A DNA stretch of 64,000 nt from Porphyra umbilicalis. Taxonomy: Eukaryota; Rhodophyta; Bangiophyceae; Bangiales; Bangiaceae. How positions within the stretch are numbered: the stretch's first letter is position 1; each line of letters begins with the position of its first letter. Location: positions 248,001 to 312,000 of the forward strand of contig KV918811.1 of the NCBI GenBank assembly GCA_002049455.2. Direction: 5' to 3'. Positions 1 through 10,325 of this stretch are shown here, piece after piece. The position numbers were made by a program, and so were the translations under genes. The notes beneath the pieces are model-generated. The model did no database searches. It was not told the origin of the DNA and saw only the letters and a list, made by a program, of their open reading frames with translations.

Positions 1-970
1 TTCTTGGTATCCACAAGTCGAGGTCAATGCTACAGCACACCATGAGGGCTTTGCGTGCTTGTGTTGATATGCCGGCAACTGCGCTTTTTTCAGACTGGGT
101 CGGCAACAACGTCGGCAACAGGAAGAATCTGGTGCCTTTGCGACCAGTGCATTTGCCACCTTCCATTCACTTTCCCACTGCTCGTGCCTTCATCTGCTTC
201 TGCCTCAGGCCCTGTCGTAGCGGAGGCGTTCAGCCCTTGTCTGGACACAAACACAGACCTGTCGTTGGTCAGACACTTGGTCGAAGGAGTGCCTGGTCAA
301 TCAGCTCTCTGTATTCTTGTCTGAGACTCTCCCAATAATGACAAGGCCTCCTCTCACGCGTTGTGTGTCACTTGGATGACCTGTGACTGTATCGTTCCAC
401 CTCGGGACACGAGGCACTTTGGCTTGAAGATCAAGTCTGACACGCTACTACAGATGGGTCCAAGATCTTTCTGCAGGCCAGCCTCAGAGGTGGGCGCGGG
501 GCTTCGACCCTCCATCGCATGGACAGACAATGAAGCATCCAAAAGGAGGCGAGTCGAGATGCCAGGCCAGACAGCAGTCGAGATACCAGTCATGTGGCGC
601 AGATCAATGGAAAGAGGGCTTCCGATTGGTATGAACCAAACACGATGCAGATCATTGAAAGAGCGGCTTTATATTGGTCCGAGCAGAACACAATGAGAGG
701 TGGGAAGAGCGTTGGTGGCGCGCTGACACAGCAGTCATCAGCGAATTACCTTCGGGCACATGTGCGTTTCTTTCTTGTTCCTTGTGCGCCGGGCAACCTT
801 CCGAATTGGTGGCGTGCCTTGCTCCATCACATCCTCGGACTCGCGATGGTATTATGCGCCTGTGTGCGATTTCCACTGCCGCGGCTCGCAGGCCGCGTCT
901 TGCACGCCGCCGGGAACGCGCTCATTCCTTTTATTGCCGTCTAATAGTTCACACAGGTGTGGTTCCAGTG
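1..970. other. Region without a supported gene
   Basis: Several short overlapping frames exist on both strands, but none has a recognisable domain, repeat or consistent composition. I see no RNA gene or repeat here. A gene with several small exons could be missed. Confidence 0.4.
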
Positions 971-972
971 TA

Positions 973-1133
973 TTGCTGTTTTCTGAATTTTGGCCGACTC
1001 GAACAGGAACAGGACTGGGCCCGAACCTGGTCTGATTGGTGCACGTCATTTTTCTGTCGCGCCCATCGGCCGACGCGCCTGTTTCTGCCGTTGTTGTTTT
1101 TGTTCGCATCGGCCAAAATTCAGCAAACAGCAA
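973..1133. mobile_element. 161-bp TA-flanked MITE, TTGCTG type
   Basis: The sequence starts TTGCTGTTTTCTGAATTTTG and ends with a near-complementary copy (one mismatch in the first 25 bases). Weaker complementarity continues inward to about 38 bases. TA stands immediately outside both ends (971-972 and 1134-1135), as expected of a TA target duplication. There is no coding capacity. The terminal repeat matches that of the 399-bp MITE family elsewhere in the window at TTGCTG and at GAATTTTG, so both were probably moved by related transposases of Tc1/mariner/pogo type; that assignment is inference. Confidence 0.75.
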
Positions 1134-1135
1134 TA

Positions 1136-2134
1136 TCCTGGACCGTAATCCCGTGGACAGGCTCCACAGTAAGGGCCTCGAGTGGGGCCGGGTAATAAAT
1201 ATTGCGATACACACAAGCGGCGGTCGGTCGGACACTTCTGGCCCAGCATAGGCCTCAAACGGAGGGTGTTGGGCCCAGGCTCAGTGTCGCTCAGAGGATT
1301 CAATTTGCGACCCTGGAAAGAAATCCATTCGGCCCCTCCAGGGGCCCAGAGTGACGCACGCGGTCCATTGATCTCGCTCGAAGCGGCCCATGATCTGGGA
1401 AGCCGAAGACCAAGGGCCTCAGAATGCTCCATGGGGGACCTCAGCCCGCTTGTCAGCACCTCCTTTGCGACCCATCAGCGCGTGGCTTGGGCCTCGCAAT
1501 GGCGTCGGCACCCCCTTTTTTCGACACGGCAGCGCCTGGCCCGGGACACACAACCGCTCAGAGCCATCGAGACGGCGCAAAGCCCGCCCGCCCACACTAT
1601 TAACGTCTCAGTGCTGGCGAGGACGTGTCCTTGCATTGCACACACGCACACACCTACAGGCGGATTCCAGCGCACGAGCAGACTCATCGTGGCCCACACT
1701 CGCCTCTGGCACACTCAATCGGAGCTTTGGATCGCTCACGGCCTCGGTGCCGAACCACGCTCCTACGCACGCTCACTCACCTGTCGTCACCACTCTGCCG
1801 TCGGACCCTTTTGGTCCACCTTCACCCCTGTGCCGCTTGGCGGCCGCCGGAACGGCCGCCAACAATGCCCCTGGTCTGCCGCTTGTCCACCGTGCTGTCT
1901 CTTAGTCGCCGTGCTGCCGCTTGGCATGGAGATTGGCCGCTTTCACTGGCGCCTTGCCTCTCTGCCGCTTTGCCGACCCGCTGCCGCGTGGCTTCGGCGC
2001 TGCGATCGCAAACAAGCTGTCCACGCTCCACTCTACTCAGGCAGCTGTGCTGAGTTTGCGCCTGCGCTGTCGCCGTTTGAGGAGCAATCAACCCAACAAC
2101 GGTTCTTTTCCGATCCAAGCCGAGCCCGAGTCCA
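1136..2134. other. Region without a supported gene
   Basis: A 336-aa frame crosses this stretch (1182-2192, +) but has mixed, domain-free composition and overlaps the start of the next frame. Reverse-strand frames are no better. I see no repeat or RNA gene. Confidence 0.35.
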
Positions 2135-3304
2135 ATGGCTACCACACCGCCTCCGCTTTCTACGACGGCGCCACCCACTCCCCCACGCGTAGCGCCGGCA
2201 GTGGCGGCTTATCCGCCTCGTTCGACGCCCCCCGCCCCCGCACGTAGTGTATCTCAACATCCCCCGACAACGCCTCCGCGCGCTGACGAGAGCGGGGCTG
2301 ACACTGTGGCCGCGGTGCGCGCGCCTACCTCTGCAGCGGAGTCGGCCGCCGCGGCGGAGATGGACCCAGCAGCTGATATTTCTACTGGCCAGCAGCAGGC
2401 GGCGACGCCGTCCCGAGAGGACTCCCCCGACTTCACCTACCGCCACCAGTATGGCCCGGACGGCGCGGACAATTTCCAAGGCCCAGTTGCGGCGGGGCCT
2501 GCGGAGTATCTGTTCGGAGTGCTAGCGCTCCCAAACCGTGAACAGCAACATTTCCATGCGCCCGGACACCTGCTTCTGCCCCTCGGCGGGTCGGCCCTCT
2601 CCACAACCGGCCTGGGGGTGGTCGTGGGCAGGGCGTGTGACGGCGCGTACTTAAGCCGCACTGTGAAGCGGCGGGCGATGCGCTGCCTGTGCTTTGCTTG
2701 TCGCAACGCGCTGACTGTCGGGAGCGAGCATCCTAAGTTCCCTCCGTGGTGTTCCTGTCCGCGGGCATCCCCTCTTACCGTTCTGATCTCCCCCAACGAG
2801 AACGGCATCTCGGAGAGAGTTACGCGGGAGGGCCGCCAGGAGCGGCTGGACCAGAAGCGCGCGCACAACCTGGAGCGCCGGCGACAATTTCCTCTTCGCT
2901 GGGAGCGTCGTCTTTCCTGGCCCGACGCCTCTGGCAACCGCAACGAGTATTGGCTGAACGTCAACCTGCCGCAGGAGCCAGCGTGGTGGGAACCCCAGCG
3001 CTTGGGGCCACTGCCGCTGCCTCGGCGGCATTTGAGATCGGAGAATTTGTTGTGGCCTCTACTACGGCCGCGACCTACGGCGCCCTTCACTTTGGCAGCT
3101 GTCCGTGACCCACCCTGCGACCCGCCCTGCCCCAGTTCCGTCTGTGTTCTGTTGACAATAGACCGTGGACCATCTCCTGCCCAAGTGCCCCCCGCTCTGC
3201 CCCTCTTCCATTCTTTTTGCTTTTTCCAACGACCGTGGACCAGACCCTGTCTAAGAACTTGCCCGAACGACAAGGCCAAACTCATCAAGACGGCCAGCAC
3301 ATGA
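2135..3304 (+). CDS. Hypothetical protein, possibly carried by the Harbinger element
   Basis: Open frame of 389 codons starting at an ATG in CCAATGGCT. Residues 1-95 are Pro/Ala/Ser/Thr-rich and look disordered. Residues about 100-300 are more globular, with hydrophobic segments, a Cys cluster (CLCFAC and later CSC) that might bind metal, and a basic, Trp-containing stretch. I do not recognise the family. Its TGA overlaps an ATG (ATGA at 3301-3304) that opens the Myb/SANT-like frame, so it may be the upstream part of the same transposon gene or an extra transposon frame. A competing 287-aa reverse frame covers the same bases; composition favours +. The coding call is tentative. Confidence 0.35.
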   Translation: MATTPPPLSTTAPPTPPRVAPAVAAYPPRSTPPAPARSVSQHPPTTPPRADESGADTVAAVRAPTSAAESAAAAEMDPAADISTGQQQAATPSREDSPDFTYRHQYGPDGADNFQGPVAAGPAEYLFGVLALPNREQQHFHAPGHLLLPLGGSALSTTGLGVVVGRACDGAYLSRTVKRRAMRCLCFACRNALTVGSEHPKFPPWCSCPRASPLTVLISPNENGISERVTREGRQERLDQKRAHNLERRRQFPLRWERRLSWPDASGNRNEYWLNVNLPQEPAWWEPQRLGPLPLPRRHLRSENLLWPLLRPRPTAPFTLAAVRDPPCDPPCPSSVCVLLTIDRGPSPAQVPPALPLFHSFCFFQRPWTRPCLRTCPNDKAKLIKTAST

Positions 3305-5561
3305 CCGGCTTCAACAACTCTGGCGGCCCCACTTCTCCCGCCGCACCGACCCCCCCCATCGACGCGCCTTTTGCATCCACAGAGGACTAGATCACGCCAT
3401 CACCGACCATCCTACCGCAGCGCCGGCAGTGTCGACGCCGCACACGCAAACGGCACAGAACACCTCTCTCCCCGGGGCTCTGGATGAGCCGGTGAGGCAG
3501 CAGACAGATGAGGAACGCTAGCGCAACGCGCTCAACCATCTACTTCGGGAAGCTGCCGCAGCGCGTAGCGCCGCCGCGCGTGGTCAAGCGCAAAATATGA
3601 GGGGCCTCGGCACTCGCAGCGTGTCATGGATTGACGCCGAGCGGAAAAAGCTCGCGGCAGTCTACAAGGAGGCGACGCTCAACGCTGTGGTCGGCGTGAA
3701 CCAAACCATTGGTACTATTGCCGATGACGTGGCCGACCGCTTTCGCCGCCGTCTGCTGGAGCACAGGCCTCATGTCGGGCGCCACCGGGCCCGCCCGCCT
3801 CCTTCCATCATGAAGGAGCTTCGGTACGGCATCTTTCCCGCTGTCCATCGCTTCAAGGACTGCTATCTGGCCGTGCTGATGCTGAAGATGACAAGCCATC
3901 CCTGCCCAAGCAGCTCGTCAACGCTGCCAAGGCCAAGTTCAGTGGCCTCAACCCCTACGCTGGCATTAACCCCGCTGTTGCGGCAAAGCTGTCGTACCCT
4001 CCGCTAAGAATCCGGCGGATCCTCAAGGAGTGGGAAACGTTTAGCGGCGGTGCTACAATTGCGGTGCTGGGGGTCACGGTGGCTGCCCGAGGCGTCTCTG
4101 CGGTCTGCCATGATAATGCGGACCCCCTCGCGCTTTCTGGAGGAGCGAAAGCTAATGACTGAGACGAGAGTGACGGCCACTCACCGCTGTCTTTTACGTT
4201 TGCGCGTGGCAAGAGCATGTTTCAAGGTCGGCCTGTTGGCAACAAGGCCGCGAAGGCGGCTGCTTGGGCGGACTTGCCTCTGAACCGCGAGGGGGCCTTT
4301 AACGCGGCCGCCATAGAGTCCCTGGCCGCGTCGGCAGTCGAGCGCAACACGTTGGCGTCTTGGTCACGGCCGGAGGTTGCCGATTCCGCAGATGGCCGCA
4401 ACAGGCGAGCCATTGAGATGCGCAAGCGCCTTAAGTCAGCGGAGGACAACGAGAAGGATGACATGACCAATAATTCGGGCGACTTGTCTCTGCTTGACGA
4501 CATCAACGTGGACGTGGGCGCGGCCGCGGCGTCAGGCGGCCGACGTGGTGGCGACGGCAGTCAACGGCTTGGCGACGGTGGTCGACGTGTTGGCGTCGGT
4601 GGTCGCCGCCGTGCACGAGCTGTCATGGAAGATGACAGCGATTGGCTTGCTGTTTCTGGCCGAGCTCGTGGGAAAGGCACAGGTGGTGGTGGAGCACGCC
4701 GCCGTGGGGGTGGTGCACTTTGGGGTGTTGATCGGCACGAGCAAGGCCGAAATTACGGCCAAGGTCGAGCACCCTCACGAGGCGGCGGGCGCTGCCAGCG
4801 CGTGCACACGGTACGTAACGCGGGTGTCACGTCTTCTTCTTTGTCTTCTGCCAGTTCGCGTCACCCTCCGCCCTCGAAACCGCACGACGACGAGGACATC
4901 GAGGAAAGTTACTTCATGGGCGATGACTACTACCACGTGGAGTCGCCACCGCAGACGGCGCCCGAGACGACGCCGACGACGCCTGCATCCTGCATCCGAC
5001 GCTTCTGCCATCGACCCGCCAGCGCCTTTCACCCCAATAGTTGCAGCAGCCGAGGGGGCGGTCGCCATGATTGCGGCCGCGGCGGCCCGTACAGACTCCG
5101 ACGCCAGCTTCAAGGAACTGTCAGACGACGCGGACAAGGATGAGGAGGAGCCAGACCACCCAAAGGTGCGCGGCCGCAATAGTCGCGGCCGTGTCCCTAC
5201 CTCTGCCGCGGCTCAGTGGGCCGGCGCCAATGCTCAAGGCGGCAGCGACGTCCACTTGGATAGCGCCTCTGCTACTGACAAGCTGCAATACGGGGACTAC
5301 CAGAGAGGCCGTAATCGCCGCGGCCGCATCGCTACTACTGCGGCCTGCCCACTTTTGCCGCCACGCCGTCTTGGTACTGGACGGCGCGCGCGGTCGGCTG
5401 CGTCGCTGGCTTATGCCGAAGTGACTTGCGCATCCAGCTTATCCAGCTCCAGCGAAAACGAGAAGGGGTGCGATTACAAAGAGGACCTTTGCACGGCGGC
5501 CGCGTCACATAGCGGCCGGGCTGTACAGAACGGCCGCCTTCGAGCGGCCAACTATGAATAG
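3301..5561 (+). pseudogene. Harbinger-associated Myb/SANT-like (NAM-associated-type) protein, degraded
   Basis: The frame from 3522 reads through SVSWIDAERKKLAAVYKEAT, then GVNQTIGTIADDVADRF and IFPAVHRFKDCYLAV. This matches the trihelix/Myb-SANT pattern of an initial Trp, an internal G-x-NQ, an F, and a terminal R/FxxCY. A -1-type shift near 3872 moves into the frame containing VNAAKAKF, RILKEWETF and FQGRPVGNKAAKAAA, which resembles the RPxGxKxAK block of the NAM-associated C-terminal domain found in plant and Harbinger second frames. In-frame stops lie at 3519-3521 (TAG) and 4160-4162 (TGA). Beyond 4500 the coding signal jumps between two frames, with acidic and Arg/Gly-rich stretches, so the C-terminus is poorly defined. 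The role by family is DNA binding at the transposon ends. The domain call rests on motif spacing I read by eye. Confidence 0.6.
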
Positions 5562-6033
5562 CGCACATCGCGTTTATTCTTCTTTCTGCGTTTGCTTCTG
5601 TTTTGTATATGCTTTTCGTTCTCCGTTTGTCTTTTCTCTGTACATGCGTTCCTTTCGTCTTCTGTTGCCTTTCTGTCATCTACTTGATCTACATCTAAGC
5701 CTGTAGATACTTTACAGTCCGAGCTACGTCACCTTCTTGTCATGCTGTACGAAAGTTGCGCTCACGAGCACCAAAACACACGCACCGGTGGCCATTTCTG
5801 CCAAGTCCACGACCAATCAAAAGGGTGGATCCCGAAGCGGAAACAACCACCCGCAAAGCTAGGTCCCCAAAGCGGCAACAAACCCAAGGCATCCACACAG
5901 ATAAGGCAGCCGAGATGGGGACAAAATACACGCAAGGCGATCCAGATGAGGCCGCAATAAACAACTGAGGGACAAAGGAAGCAGACCCCAAAAGAGGCAC
6001 GGCGCCCGGCTATTGTCGCAGTGAACCAATGTG
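5562..6033. other. Spacer between the two converging Harbinger frames
   Basis: No supported gene. The left part is T/C-rich (5575-5700), plausibly the 3' untranslated region of the Myb/SANT-like frame; the rest shows only short shadows. Confidence 0.4.
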
Positions 6034-7787
6034 TCAGGGCACGGAGGCCGAGAACAAGCTGCGACATGCGCACGGCAGTCCAAAAACAGGCCGCGTAAAG
6101 CTATTGACATGTCCAGATGGCTGGCGTAGCCAGCTGGCGTACAAGGCTGCAGAAAAAGAGAGACAGGGCGAAGGAGAAAGAACGCGCACAGCGGTAATAA
6201 AAACCTTTGCGTACTCAACGCAAGCATAAGGCAACAGCGAGAGGCCACAGTCAGTAAAGATGTGCTCGGACAGGTCTTGAAGCAAAGCCCATTTGGCGCT
6301 CGTGTTTTTGGCCTGGCACTCTGCTCCGTCGGTGTACCGCAGCGAGCCTACAGGAGCGTCTCGCTCGGTACTGGCTGCACTACCGCGGCTAAGGTCGGCA
6401 TCGTCGACCACTGCCGGTACCCATATTCCAGGACCACGTGGCCCGTCGTCGAAATAGAAGGCCGCCTCACGGTTGGGTGAGGCTCGCTGACCACGAGTGG
6501 CCTCGTTGCGCGCCTGTTCGCCGGAGGCCACGTTGCTTAGCTCGTCCCCATTCATCTCCTCAAGACCTTCCCTCAGGTCCGCATCGTCTGGCAGGCGCCG
6601 TTGCACTAGAAATCCGCCACGCGTGCGCTCGATGGCCACGTTGTGCAAGATGGCCATAGAATTGCCGGTGTCGATCATCCGCGAAACAGTCGTGAAGCGT
6701 GCGGGTCGTAAAAAAATGTTGAAGCGCGATAGCATCACCGCGTACAGGCGCTCAGCGTCCTTGCGCACGGCTTCCTGCAGGCGATTGTGCACTGAAAGCT
6801 TGGGAGTGTCAGGTTTAGGATTCCGCATAGCAAACAGGGCATAGCGGGGGTATCCTCTATCGGCCGCGTACAAGAGCAAGCGACGGCTCAGGCCGTTCAG
6901 CGTGTACTTGATGTTCCGTGGGGGCCACAGACCAGCGCTCACGTCCAACATGAGCGGGGAGGACGCCAGCATGTTCTTTTCGTTGTAGCTCCCTGCCGCC
7001 GCAATAACGAAGTGCCAGATGTAGGTGTCCTGATCACACACACTCTCAATCACCACAGAGCTCTTACCCTTGCGGTCATGGTACTGCCCGGCGTGCGCCT
7101 TTGGGCACTTTAACGACTGCCAATGCGTGCAGTCAATAGAGCTGATGCAGCCCAGCATGTCGTGGGCGGCATTGCGGAAAACTAGGTGCTTGAGCTCCTC
7201 CTCCGTCGAACAGCGCAGGTACGTCTGCTCCCACTTGTCCAGGACGAGCCTGGTCCTACGCCTGATAGCGTCGGCGATAGTTTAGAGCGACAGCCGGCAG
7301 TACTCATCGGCGCGTTCGTAGGACACCTCGTCCCTCAGCACGCGGAGCGCGGCCACCAGCTTCTGGATCGAGTGCGACTGCAGGCGCCCGGATGGTTGAC
7401 GGATCGCCTCCACCACGGCTCGTTCTCCACCGCCGCGTAGAGACGCATGAAAACCGCGCGCGGCATACGATGCCGCTTCTAAAAATATTGCTCGCTATAC
7501 ACAGGGGGCTCCCCGCAGACCCCAAAGTCGTCACGCATGATTGAGTGCGCTCCAAGATCAAATTTGCCGCTGCCATTGGGCCGGCGGCCCGGCAGAGAGC
7601 CACCCACCGGCCACTTGCTCACGCGCCCATGCTGCAGGGCCCTCCGCGCCGTCAGGGTGGCTCTGGCCCCGAGTACCAACGCCAGGTCGAGGTCCGCATC
7701 AAAATGCACGTCGTGAAGAAGGTTGTCGTCCATACCGCCGCGGCCCGGTGTTGGTCCGCAGGTGACACGCGGCCTGGTGTAGACCAC
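6034..7787 (-). pseudogene. PIF/Harbinger transposase (Plant_tran / DDE_Tnp_4 type), degraded
   Basis: The catalytic part (7158-6034) is a continuous 374-codon frame. It shows the family blocks in order: SSIDCTHW with the first Asp and the characteristic CxHW; KSSVVIESVCDQDTYIWHF; GSYNEKNMLASSPL; YAADRGYP with the second Asp; QEAVRKDAERLYAVMLSRF with the Glu; and a terminal ILHNVAIE. The N-terminal part lies upstream: a frame from 7787 ends DDFGVCGEPPVYSEQYF, hits a stop at 7479-7481, and resumes as KRHRMPRAVFMRLYAAVENE. A frameshift near 7390-7440 and a second stop at 7282-7284 follow. The copy is therefore inactive although the DDE residues survive. The last ~90 residues of the frame lie beyond the usual domain and may be read-through. 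Confidence 0.85.
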
Positions 7788-8843
7788 AGCACATGCTGGT
7801 GGGACAGATGGATCTCACAACGGCGGGGAGAGGGGCCGGCACAATGGCGACGACAACAATGATGGGGAGGCGGGCAGGCACCGTCGATGGATGCGGCTCA
7901 ATTTTGGTCCGCAGGAAATGGGCGGCCCGGTTAAAGTCTGCAGAAATCACGGGTGGGGAAGATGGTGCGTTCAACCGTGGGGAAGCGGGCGGGCGGGACG
8001 ACGACGACGATGGGGATGGAACGGGATTGGACGGGGGTGAACGGGAGAAGAATGGGGAAGCGGGAAGGTGGGATATCGATGGATGCGGCGTGGCTGTAAT
8101 GCGTGTGGTGGCCGCTGCAGGACCCCCCCCCACACCTTCCTCAAAACGGACACCTGCCAGCTGGTGGGCCGGCGGCAAAGCCAGCCACGCGAGCTCCACC
8201 GGCCTCGATGGGGCTGTCATTCAGTGTACCCCGGCAAATCAAATCCGCTGGAACGGGTGTGGCCAGGTGACGTGGGCTCCTGGCCGCACAGGCCCCCAAA
8301 GGGCCACAGTACAGTGTACCCCTCGAAATCAGGCCTGTCCGAAGGGGTGCGGCCAGATCACGGTGGCTACTCGCCTCACTGGCCTCAACAGGCGTGTGTA
8401 AGGCAAGTTTGCCTGAATGGGTGATCCCCGCTGGCTCCCTGCCCCCGCCACGGCTCCTTTTTTCTTTTTCTGTGGCTGGAGCAGATGAGGATACGTGTCA
8501 TTCAAGTGGGTTTTCCAGGGCCGTGCACTGCACCTCCTGCTGTTTCTGATACTCGGTAGGGTCGCGAAACCTGGGCCCTGGCTCGACAACAGCCTCCGTT
8601 GCGGACCACCACGTTTGGCGGCCTCGACAGCGCCTGCGTCGTCCGGTCCAGCCACGCGATCTCCGGAACGACTGTCAGAAAATCTCTATGAGCGATCAAT
8701 CGGCCTGCGAAGGAGACACACGTGGTGACCGCAGCGGTCGTCCGGGGCCCTCGCTAGTCACTGACAGCGCTGAGATTCACTCTAAATGGTTTGGATCCAT
8801 TCGGTAAAATGAAGAGTTCGTCCCCATGCAGGCCCTCCATGGA
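7788..8843. other. Region without a supported gene
   Basis: Contains the direct-repeat pair listed separately. Longer overlapping frames at 7699-8424 are G/A-rich low complexity on both strands and look non-coding. Confidence 0.4.
8222..8379 (+). repeat. Diverged ~68-bp direct repeat, 90-bp period
   Basis: Two copies start CAGTGTACCCC at 8222 and 8312 and continue in parallel (CGAAATC / GCAAATC, then a G-rich GGGTGYGGCCAG block, then GTGG-CT and CCTGGCCGCAC / CTCGCCTCAC). The spacer carries TA before the second copy. Subterminal repeats of a DNA transposon would look like this, but no partner end was found. Confidence 0.45.
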
Positions 8844-9363
8844 CACTGCGGGTCGGTATTCCATCGCCGGGATAGTTCTAAACTTGCCGGCTCGTAAATC
8901 TATAACGAGAAGACGCGAAAGAAGTAGCCATGCAAAGCTCCTGTGAGATGGCCTCAGCATGATTCGGAGCATCATGTGCACAACAGTTCCGTGGATCGGA
9001 GAACATCCTACACATCAAATTGCCTGACTCTCGAGTTCCTGTACCTTTGTGATTGGCCAGTTCATCACTATAGTTGCTGAACTCGTTCTACGGATCATCT
9101 TCGGAACTGATTCTGGGATCGTTCCAGACGCAGTGTCATCCTGATTCACAGATCATCTTGGGGACTGTCCTTCAAAAATAATATGAGGACTTGATCAACT
9201 GATAGTCTGACTGCCACTTACGCAAAGAAAATGTCTGCCTATTCCGTCAACAGCGTGAACAAAAACTTTCTGACACTCCGTCCGTTCATACCAATGCCCA
9301 TCGTGGGATCTGACATATCACGCATGCGACTGTGTGTTCTGGTGCGAGTGCATCTGACATGTA

Positions 9364-9762
9364 TTGCTGACCCCCGAATTTTGTCCTGGGGGACAGAGAC
9401 AGAGACTGACTCTGAATAAGAGCACTCTATTGGTTTAAAACGACAGTAAGAAGGCATCGGAGCCAATAGAAAGCTTGCATTCTATGCCAGGACCTTGCAT
9501 CTAGCAGAACTCACTGTTTGTTGTCTCTTGATCCGCTTTTCTTGGCACGGAGCAAGGTGTTCACGCGAGATCTTGACATTATCTACTGTCTCTTCGCCAG
9601 AAGTGCAGAAAAGAAAAGGAGCTGATGCTGATTTCCAGGCTGCATGGGCGCATGTATGCAATGAGGAGCACCAAGTCAGTCCCAGGGGCGCATCTGATTG
9701 GTGGAGAGAGTCGCTCCGCAAGTCAGTCGCTGTCCACCAGGACAAATTTTGGGGATCAGTAA
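9364..9762 (+). mobile_element. 399-bp TA-flanked MITE, copy 1
   Basis: Begins TTGCTGACCCCCGAATTTTG and ends with the inverted form (GGGGATCAGTAA), flanked by TA at 9362-9363 and 9763-9764. The same site in the related element at 26.6 kb lacks it (GATCCGTATTGAACC), so copy B serves as an empty-site control for the insertion and for the TA duplication. No plausible coding frame; non-autonomous. Confidence 0.9.
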
Positions 9763-10325
9763 TATTGAACCGGGGGATTGCAAGTTCCGGACGCGCTGTG
9801 ATGGGACGAAAGGGGACGAGATTGCCACTGAGCTGAGAACGAACTTACTACGTGTGAAAGAGAACCAATAATTTATAAATCGGGACTGGGTTCGTCCGGG
9901 ACTTGATGATATTCTCGATGTGCGAGCCGACGCATGTTGATCCAGTTCCCATCCCCTGTGCGCCGGACAACAGCGTGTCGGTCGCCCGACTACCAAGTCA
10001 CATTGAGGCTCCCTCTGCACACGTTTCGTGGACCAGGAGCGGAGCCCCATGGGCAGGTCTTGCTCTCTGATCAGTTTCGGCAGACCCTCCTCACGACGTC
10101 ACTCGAAGTAGTCCAGGCTATCATCTACGATCGAGTCCATGACGCAGGAATCTACATCAATCTTGCGCACTCGTTCACTCAATCTATGACGACGATCCCC
10201 AGGATGATTGTACTCCGACGCCAGGACAGTCCTGAGCACGATCCCCAGGATGATCTTTTTCCGGCTTCAGGACAGATCTCAGCACGATACGCAGAACGAT
10301 CAGAACCAGCGAATCGGAATGATTA

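Larger units (their letters stand above)
2135..7787. mobile_element. Decayed PIF/Harbinger DNA transposon (ends not found)
   Basis: PIF/Harbinger elements typically carry two genes: a DDE transposase and a Myb/SANT-like DNA-binding protein needed for nuclear import and binding of the transposon ends. Both are present here and converge: the Myb/SANT-like frame at 3301-5561 (+) and the transposase at 7787-6034 (-). Both contain stops and frameshifts, so the copy is dead. The boundaries given are those of the recognisable frames; I could not find terminal inverted repeats or a 3-bp target duplication by eye. A direct-repeat pair at 8222-8379 may lie in its right flank. Confidence 0.7.

Noticed and set aside
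1182-2192. 336-aa frame on +
   Set aside because: No domain, mixed composition, and it runs out of phase into the start of the 2135 frame.
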